Assembly (NCBI GenBank): GCA_950097015.1
Contig: CATNEN010000034.1
Coordinates: 186,001 to 250,000 of the forward strand
Direction of reading: 5' to 3'
Origin: Macrostomum hystrix
Lineage: Eukaryota; Platyhelminthes; Macrostomidae
DNA length: 64,000 bases
Part shown: positions 20,353 through 64,000 of the stretch, one piece after another
Position numbering within the stretch: position 1 is the stretch's first letter
How the letters are laid out: each line of letters starts with the position of its first letter
Notes under the pieces: generated by a model
What the model was told of the DNA's origin: nothing
Seen by the model: only the letters and a program-made list of their open reading frames with translations
The model's database searches: none
Position numbers and translations under genes: made by a program

Positions 20353-21035
20353 ACCATTAGCCATTAGTATGTTTCTGAATTTTCAGAGTCTTCTGAGTCC
20401 GCATCTCGGAGCAGTGGGGGGTCAAGTGCCCCCTGCCCTGTACTCTACTGTGCTCAAGTGCAGTACCAGTCACATTTCTGCTTCTAGTCGAGCTAGGTGC
20501 ATGAAATTCTAGATCTAGGAGGAAACATTAGCCATTAGTATGTGTCTGAATTTTCAGAGTCTTCTGAGTCCGCATCTCGGAGCAGTGGGGGGTCAAGTGC
20601 CCCCTGCCCTGTACTCTACTGTGCTCAAGTGCAGTACCAGTCACATTTCTGCTTCTAGTCGAGCTAGGTGCATGAAATTCTAGATCTAGGAGGAAACATT
20701 AGCCATTAGTATGTGTCTGAATTTTCAGAGTCTTCTGAGTCCGCATCTCGGAGCAGTGGGGGGTCAACTGCCCCCTGCCCTGTACTCTACTATGCTCAAG
20801 TGCAGTACCAGTCACATTTCTGCTTCTAGTCGAGCTAGGTGCATGAAATTCTAGGTCTAGGAGGAAACATTAGCCATTAGTATGTGTCTGAATTTTCAGA
20901 GTCTTCTGAGTCCGCATCTCGGAGCAGTGGGGGGTCAAGTGCCCCCTGCCCTGTACTCTACTATGCTCAAGTGCAGTACCAGTCACATTTCTGCTTCTAG
21001 TCGAGCTAGGTGCATGAAATTCTAGGTCTAGGAGG
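20350..21035 (+). repeat. 171-bp tandem repeat inside the left TIR, four copies
   Basis: The anchor ATTAGCCATTAG recurs at about 20,356, 20,527, 20,698 and 20,869. The copies differ by only a few bases, which points to recent amplification. Confidence 0.9.
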
Positions 21036-21566
21036 AGATCTTTGTTTCGAGTTTTTCTTTTATCCTTTTCATCATTGTTTGCACTAGGTTTTGGACAGGG
21101 CGAAAGGCATGTTTTTGTGTTGGGGGTTGGATAGATATTTATTGAGTAGCCGAATTGACTGTTTGGACGTATTGGACGCATTGGTTTTAGCACTTTTTAT
21201 GTCTGTTCATATCCATCTTTGATATGATGAGTTTCTCAATAATTTCGCCGAACTGACATTGTCGTGCACAATGTGCCGAGCTAATGTTGATTGGCGTGGC
21301 ACCAATAAGCGCCGCCGAAACGCTGATAGTATCTTTAATCCCTCTCAGGCGGCCTCATTTTTCAAAGCAATAGATCGTCATGTGATAAATCCTGGAGCTT
21401 TGCTAACACGCGTATAATGCCGACTGACTCAATTTCCAACTGGCTTTGCTGATTGGTCAGCCAATAAACGAGCTCCTGAAAATATAGAATACTTGCACTG
21501 CCTATGCATAATAGGCTGCTCACGCCTTTTTGCATTCAATACAGAATTTCAATTTAGCATTTTCCT

Positions 21567-22358
21567 TTGAAAATGAAATTCCTAAGTTTCACTTTAGCCA
21601 CTTCTATTTTGCTTCGTGTTGCTTTTTTAACTCATATTAAGCGCATTTCATTTCTTGACCTATCTCCCCAGTTATTCAAAAACTTCAGCGCCGAGGACCT
21701 ACAGAGGTCTTTTCGCTGTCCTCTTAGTATTTGGGGACAGATTCTTGCCCGAATCGCTTCAAATAATACAATCGAAAACCGAGGGATTGCTTGGCTTTAT
21801 TATAACAAAAAGCTAAAAAAGGGTAAGAAAGTTTCATTTTACAATGCTAATCATGTCAGGGCCTATTGTTCAGAAGCCACAATGAATTTTCGTGTCCAGT
21901 CTTGCGCTAGTGACACTCTAGGACGAGCCCACAAACAGGAAATTTTGAGTAGGCCTGCTCATGTTGCACCTGCGACTGCTGCTGCCGCTAGAGGTGTGAC
22001 TGCTGCTGTTCCTAGAGGTGTGACTGCTGCTGCTCCTAGAGGTGTGACTGCTGCTGCTCCTAGAGGTGTGACTGCTGCTGTTCCTAGAGGTGTGACTGCT
22101 GCTGCTCCTAGAGGTGCGACTGCTGCTGTTCCTAGAGGTGTGACTGCTGCTGCTCCTAGAGGTGTGACTGCTGCTGTTCCTAGAGGTGTGAATGCTGCTG
22201 CTCCTAGAGGTGTGACTGCTGCTGCTCCTAGAGGTGTGACTGCTGCTGCTTCTGCCAGGAGTGCGAATGCTGGTGCCAAAGTTGTGAATGCTGATATTAG
22301 AAGTGTGAGTTCTTCTGCTGATGCAGTCAGTGAACACTGTCAGAGACGCAGTCAGTGA
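21567..22358 (+). CDS. Transposon ORF with VTAAAPRG octapeptide repeats (N-terminal part?)
   Basis: The 263-residue frame has an unrecognised N-terminal half containing a hydrophobic start and basic stretches (YYNKKLKKGKKVSF). Its second half is about 12 tandem copies of an 8-residue unit, VTAAAPRG or VTAAVPRG, encoded by 24-bp repeats at about 21,985-22,260. It ends in a Ser/Ala region. It lies inside the long-TIR element, 152 bp before the transposase frame and in the same direction, so it may be an N-terminal exon or a separate accessory gene. Another small open frame with CTMC lies at about 21,270-21,416. No function can be named. Confidence 0.4.
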   Translation: MKMKFLSFTLATSILLRVAFLTHIKRISFLDLSPQLFKNFSAEDLQRSFRCPLSIWGQILARIASNNTIENRGIAWLYYNKKLKKGKKVSFYNANHVRAYCSEATMNFRVQSCASDTLGRAHKQEILSRPAHVAPATAAAARGVTAAVPRGVTAAAPRGVTAAAPRGVTAAVPRGVTAAAPRGATAAVPRGVTAAAPRGVTAAVPRGVNAAAPRGVTAAAPRGVTAAASARSANAGAKVVNADIRSVSSSADAVSEHCQRRSQ

Positions 22359-22680
22359 CACAGACAGTGACGCAGTCAGTGACAGACAGTGACGCAGTCA
22401 GTGACATAGAGAGTAACACAGTCAATGACACAGACAGTGACACAGACAATAACGCAGCTAGTGACATATCCAGTAACACAGACAATAACTGCAGCCACTA
22501 ACGCAGCTAGTGACATATCCAGTAACACAGACAATAACGCAGCCACTAACGCAGCTAGTGACTATATCCAGTAACACAGACAGTAACGCAGCCACTAACG
22601 CAGCTAGTGACATATCCAGTAACACAGACAGTAACGCAGCCAGTAACGCAACTAGTGATGCAGCTAGTAACACAGTCAAA
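22340..22680 (+). repeat. Tandem GTGACGCAGTCAGTGACACAGACA-type repeats
   Basis: Degenerate short tandem units (GTGACACAGACAGTAACGCAG and similar) bridge the octapeptide ORF and the transposase frame. Open frames through it read as Thr/Asn/Ser repeats. Confidence 0.75.
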
Positions 22681-23433
22681 GATTCTAGGATTGAACGGTC
22701 TACGTTTAAGCTCCAAATTTCATGGAGTGAATGGACGAAAAAGGTACAATTTCAGCGTGTAGCTAAAAACTCAGTTTCTCTGCGTCAAGGAACTTCATCC
22801 AGTTGGCTGGAAGTTCTAAGAGAAAAATACCGAAAGCATTGTCTAAAGAACAAAGAAGCTAGCCACTGTGTGTTAAAGTTCAAAAATCGGTACATAAATT
22901 GGCCACGCGTTGGAGTAATAATGAAATCAAGCTACTTTTTAAAGCAGATTGCTCTCTGTCAGCATCCTGACTGCAGCATCGTCCATGACTTTAGGGTGGA
23001 AAGATTTCCCATCGAAAATCAGCCAGTGATCGTCGTAGTCACGTCACGGGGCCAAAAAAGTCACAACGACCCCACGATGTCAAGAATGACATCGCATGAG
23101 GCTAGAAAGATAAGCAAGCTCCTAGAAACTAAAGCACCAACCAATGTCCACGATAAGCTGCTTTCAGAGATGACAGAAAGAGATTTGGAAGAAAACAACT
23201 TTTCTCGTTCAAAGAACCTCGACTCCATTCGCCGGGTCAATGCAAAGCGAGTAGTGGCTGCTGAAGACCGACTTCATAGAAACGTCGAAGTTGAAATCGC
23301 AGTCATGCAGCGAGTCTTGCGTGAGAGTGACACAGAAAGCAGGAGTGTTCGCGGCTACATCCAGGCTGTATCTCGGCATCCATTTCACTTACATTTATAT
23401 ATAGAAAAGCAGCTTGAACTGACAGAGAACTGA
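22510..23433 (+). pseudogene. N-terminal zinc-binding region of the MULE-like transposase
   Basis: After a low-complexity Ser/Asn start, residues about 60-310 contain a CQHPDCSIVHDFRVERF segment followed by VIVVVTSRGQKSH. This is a C-x4-C...H-x-H arrangement like the FLYWCH/WRKY-type DNA-binding fingers that head MULE-like transposases. The frame ends at TGA 23,431-23,433, while the homologous protein continues in another frame from about 23,420 with KRPQCVLHFDATG. A one-base indel probably separates the two. Alternatively a small intron or programmed shift joins them. Confidence 0.6.
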
Positions 23434-23450
23434 CTGACAAAAGCAGCAGA

Positions 23451-25388
23451 TTGAAACGACCGCAATGTGTTTTGCATTTCGACGCAACTGGGAGCATAAT
23501 TAAAAAGATGGAGCATGTCGGCTCCAACATTCTAATTTACTCGCTCGTTCTATCTTCTCCCAATGAAGAAACTCGCAGTGTGCCTGTGGCCGAAATGGTT
23601 ACAAATGACCATAAGACGAAGTCCATTCAGCACTTCCTGTTTTCAGTGCGTTCTGATCTTGGCACCTTAGCTCCAAGCTCAATAATGTCTCACAGCTGCA
23701 TGCCTGCCGTCATTGTGACGGACTTTTCATGGGCTATGCTGCATTCCGTTTGCGAATCATTTGGTAATAGTTTAGAGCAGTATCTCATTGATTGCTATGC
23801 TGCAGTTCACGATGGGAGACACATTGCATACACTATTCCGTTCATCTGTTCAAACCATGCTATTCATGCTTTTGCTAGGGGCTTAAAATTAAAAGGAAGC
23901 AAAGCGGCTGACAGGGCTGTAAGGGAGCTATTAATGCACGCATTTGTTCTTTTAGTACATCAGGAGACTTATGAAGCTTTTGAATCGACTCTGACAGTAG
24001 TAAGTCAGACATTTTTGGGACAGAGATCACCCCAAAAGCTGCGAGAATTGATTTGCAATTGGCAAACTGCTGCGGAAGAAGAATTCTTAAGTAAAAGTTC
24101 TAACGAAATTGCAAAGGAAGATACTGATGGGCCGACCCAACAGCAAAAGTTCCAGTCGTTGAGGGACAAATCACCATTCATTTCGTTGCTGGAGTCACGA
24201 CAGGCTGACATTGATGCTGCATCAGAGTCAGCGGAGCCTGGGAAGTATTGCTCTCCAAAATTGCTGGTTTATCTGCTTAGGCATTGGTGTAGTTTGGCGC
24301 CACTTTTTTGCCACTTTGTTGGAAGTATAAAAACATTCAATAAGACGAAAAGTTGGTTCTCAAACTCATATGTAGAATCCTACTTTGCCGATCTGAAATC
24401 TCGAAAGCCGAAACTCGGAATATCTTCAAGAATGCGCGCATCAAATTTCATCAGCCAACAACTGAGTTATTTAAAAACGAGACTGGCGGCGTTCAACGTA
24501 TTAAGTAAGTGCGGGAAGGCCACACTTGCAGGTAGGAAGCGTAAAGCAGAAGATTTATATGAAGCTGAGGAGAGCTGGAAGAAAAAATGCCCTTCTGGCC
24601 GGTCAAAGTACAAGCGTCCACGAACGGCGCCTCGCTCCCCCAATGCAGCTGGCGGGCAGTCCCATGCTAGACTTAAAAACTGTACAAAAATCTGGCAAAC
24701 GAGCACAGGCGACAATTTAGTAGACTTTGACAAAGATTCACTGAAGCCAGGAGAGTGCCTGTCCGTCGGAATCGTAAACTCTTACATAAATCTAGTTTGC
24801 CACAAGCTCGCCAGTAAAAAAGTTGCTCACCTGCCATCCAGCTTCTTCGAAATGATTCGAAACGGAGATGTGAAGGATGCTGCTGCCCTTTTACAGAGCA
24901 GATCCAATGGCAAATCCAACCGCTTCGTATGCCCGATATTAGAGCGGGAACACTACTACTTGATCCTGATAAATGCCGACGATAAAACTCTCACAGTTCT
25001 GGATCCTCTGGGTCCATCCAGCCGCACCAGAATCAGTCGGTATCTGCAGCTGTGGGAGACTGTCTGCAACAGCACGCACGTGGCCACTAGCCTGTCCGGG
25101 AAGTACCGTGAGAAATCCCTGATTCGATCATTTCAAAGAGATGCTATAAGCTGCGGAATTTTCGTCTGTGTTTATGCTAAAGTTATCGCGACATCCGAAA
25201 GCAACAATTCTTACAACGCTCTTTGCATGCCAACATCAGCTAAATTCCTTGATAGAGCTCGATGCTGCATTTGGAACTTCATCGAAAAAGACATTGCGCA
25301 AACCCATGCAGTTAACAGTTTCTGCGTTAAATGTCTGGAATCAAGAGCCTCCAGTCAGCGGCCAGTGGATTCAGTGCGACCTGTGTGA
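23451..25388 (+). CDS. Transposase catalytic core fused to Ulp1-like (C48) protease
   Basis: The 645-residue frame has an RNase H-like core: a first Asp in CVLHFDATGSI (residue about 12), a second in VIVTDFSWAML (residue about 90), a CxxH motif in FICSNHAIHAF (about 140) and a candidate Glu in WFSNSYVESYFADLK (about 310). A basic linker (GRKRKAEDL, SKYKRPRTAPR) follows. Residues about 420-620 resemble the Ulp1/C48 SUMO-protease fold: His in REHYYLILI, Asp in LTVLDPLG, and Cys in SFQRDAISCGIFVC. The protease may trim the transposase or remove SUMO from host targets. The region after it continues in another frame as a PHD-like finger. Confidence 0.75.
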   Translation: MKRPQCVLHFDATGSIIKKMEHVGSNILIYSLVLSSPNEETRSVPVAEMVTNDHKTKSIQHFLFSVRSDLGTLAPSSIMSHSCMPAVIVTDFSWAMLHSVCESFGNSLEQYLIDCYAAVHDGRHIAYTIPFICSNHAIHAFARGLKLKGSKAADRAVRELLMHAFVLLVHQETYEAFESTLTVVSQTFLGQRSPQKLRELICNWQTAAEEEFLSKSSNEIAKEDTDGPTQQQKFQSLRDKSPFISLLESRQADIDAASESAEPGKYCSPKLLVYLLRHWCSLAPLFCHFVGSIKTFNKTKSWFSNSYVESYFADLKSRKPKLGISSRMRASNFISQQLSYLKTRLAAFNVLSKCGKATLAGRKRKAEDLYEAEESWKKKCPSGRSKYKRPRTAPRSPNAAGGQSHARLKNCTKIWQTSTGDNLVDFDKDSLKPGECLSVGIVNSYINLVCHKLASKKVAHLPSSFFEMIRNGDVKDAAALLQSRSNGKSNRFVCPILEREHYYLILINADDKTLTVLDPLGPSSRTRISRYLQLWETVCNSTHVATSLSGKYREKSLIRSFQRDAISCGIFVCVYAKVIATSESNNSYNALCMPTSAKFLDRARCCIWNFIEKDIAQTHAVNSFCVKCLESRASSQRPVDSVRPV

Positions 25389-25485
25389 CGAATGGTTGCA
25401 TGTAGAATGCGCATCGAGCGAAATGCTGGACCGGCACGAGGCCAACGGATACGCCTGCTGCTGTGCTCCGTACACTGACGATTAG
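25320..25485 (+). pseudogene. PHD-like zinc finger at the transposase C-terminus (frame-shifted)
   Basis: Before the stop of the Ulp1 frame, the sequence gives FCVKCL. After a one-base shift near 25,350 it gives GQWIQCDLCDEWLHVECA and then CCCAP, ending at TAG 25,483-25,485. The spacing CxxC...CxxC...HxxC...CxxC fits a PHD-type finger, which reads histone tails. It was probably fused to the Ulp1 domain in the ancestral protein. Confidence 0.65.
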
Positions 25486-25959
25486 TCGCACTTCTGATGT
25501 ACTGTATTTTATTTATGCAGCCTAATTGCAACTTGCAGTTTTGCAAGCCAATATAACACTTTGAATTTAAAAATTATTTAATATGACGTCGCATTTATGC
25601 ATAGTTGCTTATGCAGCTTAAACAATATCGCTTATGTTGTAATATTTTTCCATATCTCATATGCCTTTTGCTTTGTGGTTCTTCTTTGTCCTACTTTACT
25701 TTCTGGAGTTATTTGTTAACATCTAAAATACATGCCAACTGCAAATACTTTGTGTATTAGTAAGTGTGAATAAAAACAAATATATACTAAAATCACAAAA
25801 CAAAAAGCTTTGTGAAAAACTCTGCCAAAGCCAGTCCCAAGCCTGGTTAAAAAAAGAGGAGGGTTCACAAAAGTACAATAACAGTTATATTCATTATTTT
25901 CGCAAGCTGACACTTCAGAGTTCAAACTATAAATATATAATTAACCGTACTGCACATGA

Positions 25960-26231
25960 GCACAGTAGAGTATAGGGCAGGGGGCACTTGACCCCCCACT
26001 GCTCCGAGATGCGGACTCAGAAGACTCTGAAAATTCAGACACATACTAATGGCTAATGTTTCCTCCTAGATCTAGAATTTCATGCACCTAGCTCGACTAG
26101 AAGCAGAAATGTGATTGGTACTGCACTTGAGCATAGTAGAGTACAGGGCAGGGGGCACTTGACCCCCCACTGCTCCGAGATGCGGACTCAGAAGACTCTG
26201 AAAATTCAGAAACATACTAATGGCTAATGGT
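25960..26231 (-). repeat. 171-bp tandem repeat inside the right TIR, about two copies
   Basis: These are the reverse complement of the left array: GGGGGCACTTGACCCCCCAC appears near 25,980 and again near 26,152. The copy number differs from the left side. Confidence 0.88.
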
Positions 26232-26497
26232 TCCTATTTAGAGTCTTGAGTAATTTATTTGGTTTTACATTTTTGTTTAATTTATTAAGCGTATATTTTT
26301 GTGATTGTTTGTTAGAAATTGCATCTTTACTTTGTTTTTTATTTTCTGTACGATTGCATTATTCTAATGCAGCAATTTTTAGCGTATTTATGTTTTAGTA
26401 TAGTGAAGTTGGTCGAACTTTTGATTTTATATATGTTTTGCTTTGATTTTGCTGAAGGTTTTTCCTGGTACTGATCCTGGTACTGGTTCTGGTACTG
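26232..26497 (-). repeat. Right terminal inverted repeat, outer part
   Basis: Reverse complement of the left outer TIR. It ends GATCCTGGTACTGGTTCTGG and then TACTG at 26,497. Confidence 0.85.
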
Positions 26498-26513
26498 GAA
26501 GACGTGTCTTTTT

Positions 26514-27325
26514 CCTTTTATTATATGATTGGCCTAGACTCTGCAAGTTGAATATCGACCATACAAAAATAAATTCTTTACACTTTAAAACCACATTTTT
26601 GGACCATAATACCAAAAGATATATTTATCATAATTTATAAATAGTAACATGACTTAAGCATTAGGGACAGCCAACATACTATAGCACAAATAAGGAAATT
26701 AAGAATGACAGTCTATTACTTATACAGATTGAAAAATTAAATAAGTAATAATTTATATTCAATACATATTTATGAATAAATATGTAAACATATATAGTAA
26801 GTAATTTAAAAAGCCTAAAGACACATGTACAAGTAAAACAATTTTAAGGCAACTTACCTTCCAATGCTTTGAAATTCTAAGATTTTTTTGACGATTTAAC
26901 AGGATGGTAGTCGCTATCATAATCACTAGAAAGGATTTAACTCAACGGCTATGCAGCAACGTCTAACAGTAAAGTTTAAGCATTGATCACGACGATGTGC
27001 TGTAGCTAGGCTAAACGCTAATGTGACGCTGGTAGTATTTGAATTTTTATTGTCGCACATTAACAAAATATTTAAGTACTTCGCCATTTAAAAAAATCAA
27101 AATTTTGAACTTAGTACCGCCTTAGACTGATTTAAGCTATAAATTTTGCAACTATACTTTATTTTGTAGATTGTATAGTAACTTGAATCCTCGATATTTT
27201 ACTCTCCCGCTAATTCAAGATTTTTATTTTCATGGAACACTGTTCAACTAATTTATATTGTCTGCTCAGTCACCACACGATTTTTTGTGTGCGGCTATTT
27301 ATGCGGCTCATATTTTACATTATCT
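26514..27325. other. AT-rich intergenic or 5' region before the otopetrin gene
   Basis: No gene or repeat is recognised. TATAAAT occurs near 27,137, about 190 bp before the proposed start codon, and is a weak promoter candidate. Confidence 0.4.
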
Positions 27326-63053
<35,728 letters not shown>

Positions 63054-64000
63054 TGACGCATCCTTCCAATATTTAGGCAATGACTCATCGAGAGTTACTA
63101 AAAATAAGCATGACTCATAGACAGTAACTAAAAATAGATATGACTCATCGAGAGTTAACGAAACTTGCAGTGGCTCATAAGTTCGATTAGCGAGTCAAAT
63201 TACAGCTGTTTATAAAAGTATACTCGATTGACAAAGTGTGACGCCTACTTCTAGTATTAAAACAGTATATACCACTTCCCAAGTTGCTACTGCGAGTAGG
63301 CAGATCATGTGATTACTATCTAAAGAGTTTGTTTAACTGACACATTATTTTGCTGTTGATTTGTATCTGTGTTACCAATTGTTGCTTTGCTGATCTTGTT
63401 TGTTTGTAATAATTTCGCTAATTATTTCCTTGCTTAATATTGATTTAGTAACTGAATTTTTCAGCATTATTTTTACAGTTTCACATCTGTCATTTTCTCT
63501 GTAGGGGAGTAGGATTTTATGTTCGCCTCGGCAGTTATCTGCTCGCATCTGTGCTCTGCGTTATTCGACTCAAAGGTGCAAAATCTGAGCTTTTCTCGTC
63601 AGTTTTGAGCAATGAAAGAATCCGAATGAGGGTATTTCACTCCAGGCTCGTAAGTGTTATGAGCAATTTTATTTCTGTCTGATCAGCAATGGCTTCAACG
63701 TTTGTGTTCGTATTATTAAGAATAAAATTCAAAAACTTGCCCTAATTGCGAATCATATCCATTTGAAAAAAAGTTAATTTCGTCTTTGCTGAAACAATGC
63801 AATGGTGTTTTGAGAATTTCTGCTTAAACTTACTTGAACCCCAAATCGAAGAAGCTTGTCGCCATCCACCTGTACATACACATTTTTGCTTGATGTCACC
63901 TCCATTTATCATTAACCCACGCGAGTTTCGGAAAACTAGTTCGCAATTTTGTTTCTAGAAGTCTACAGCTTGTGAATCGAATGCCACACCAACCAAATGG
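63054..64000 (+). other. Otopetrin 3' UTR / intergenic
   Basis: Three copies of an ATGACTCATCGAGAGTTACT-like phrase lie at 63,080-63,170. AATAAA at 63,721-63,726 is a candidate polyadenylation signal. No further gene is seen. Confidence 0.5.

Larger units (their letters stand above)
20087..26497 (+). mobile_element. 6.4-kb DNA transposon with long TIRs and Ulp1/PHD transposase (MULE-like?)
   Basis: The left end (20,087 on) and the right end (to 26,497) are inverted copies, starting CAGTACCAGAACCAGTACCA. The outer part of about 265 bp is nearly identical between the ends. Inside it, both TIRs carry tandem 171-bp units, four on the left and about two on the right. A possible 6-bp duplication CTTTTT lies at 20,068-20,073 and 26,508-26,513 if the ends extend a few bases outward, but it is low-complexity. 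The interior codes a large transposase in two main frames. Long TIRs and a CxxH motif between the catalytic acids fit MULE-like elements; a Zisupton-type element is an alternative. Confidence 0.8.

Noticed and set aside
20068-26513. Firm 6-bp target duplication CTTTTT for the long-TIR element
   Set aside because: The sequence is low-complexity and needs gaps in the TIR alignment; reported only as tentative.

Overview
The window is animal (metazoan) nuclear DNA. It has spliced genes with GT-AG introns, Tc1/mariner, EnSpm/CACTA, Ty3/gypsy, Penelope-like and Polinton/Maverick relics, tRNA-derived SINEs and very many minisatellites. Nothing bacterial is seen: no operons, Shine-Dalgarno-led genes or CRISPR. 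The mix suggests a repeat-rich invertebrate bilaterian. A free-living flatworm such as Macrostomum is a plausible but low-confidence guess; the species cannot be fixed from sequence alone.

Part A (about 1-26,500) is a stack of mobile elements. In order these are: a small membrane-protein ORF (786-1,040); a complete Tc1-like element with TIRs, TA duplication and an intact DD34E transposase (1,128-2,560); local tandem repeats; three short coiled-coil or proline-rich ORFs (4,462-5,532); a frameshifted EnSpm/CACTA (TNP2-like) transposase (5,669-7,407) followed by a B-box / coiled-coil / BEN-like second ORF (7,876-9,775); a Ty3/gypsy pol whose reverse transcriptase has lost its YxDD box (10,125-12,775) with a putative 3' LTR; a compact Polinton/Maverick segment coding integrase-chromodomain, PX-like protein, major capsid and adenovirus-like protease, all but PX broken (13,210-16,613); an orphan promoter with paired MEF2 and CArG boxes (17,449-17,712); mariner and Penelope-like relics; and a 6.4-kb element with long terminal inverted repeats that encodes a MULE-like transposase carrying a Ulp1-type protease and a PHD-like finger (about 20,087-26,497).

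Part B (27,326-63,053) is one recognisable host gene on the + strand: an otopetrin proton channel. Exons 4-8 carry all 12 predicted membrane segments and match the family strongly. Exons 1-3 give a low-complexity cytosolic N-terminus and are joined by phase-compatible splice sites. The whole model is 972 codons. Its introns reach 15.8 kb and are packed with about 20 unrelated tandem arrays (periods 4 to 56 bp, the largest 3.2 kb of a 35-bp unit), three SINE copies and a 5'-truncated Penelope-like element on the minus strand.

The last 950 bases are 3' UTR or intergenic, with a possible polyadenylation signal at 63,721. Apart from otopetrin, the coding content is selfish DNA. The Tc1 copy is the only transposon that looks intact; most of the rest carry frameshifts, stops or deletions.
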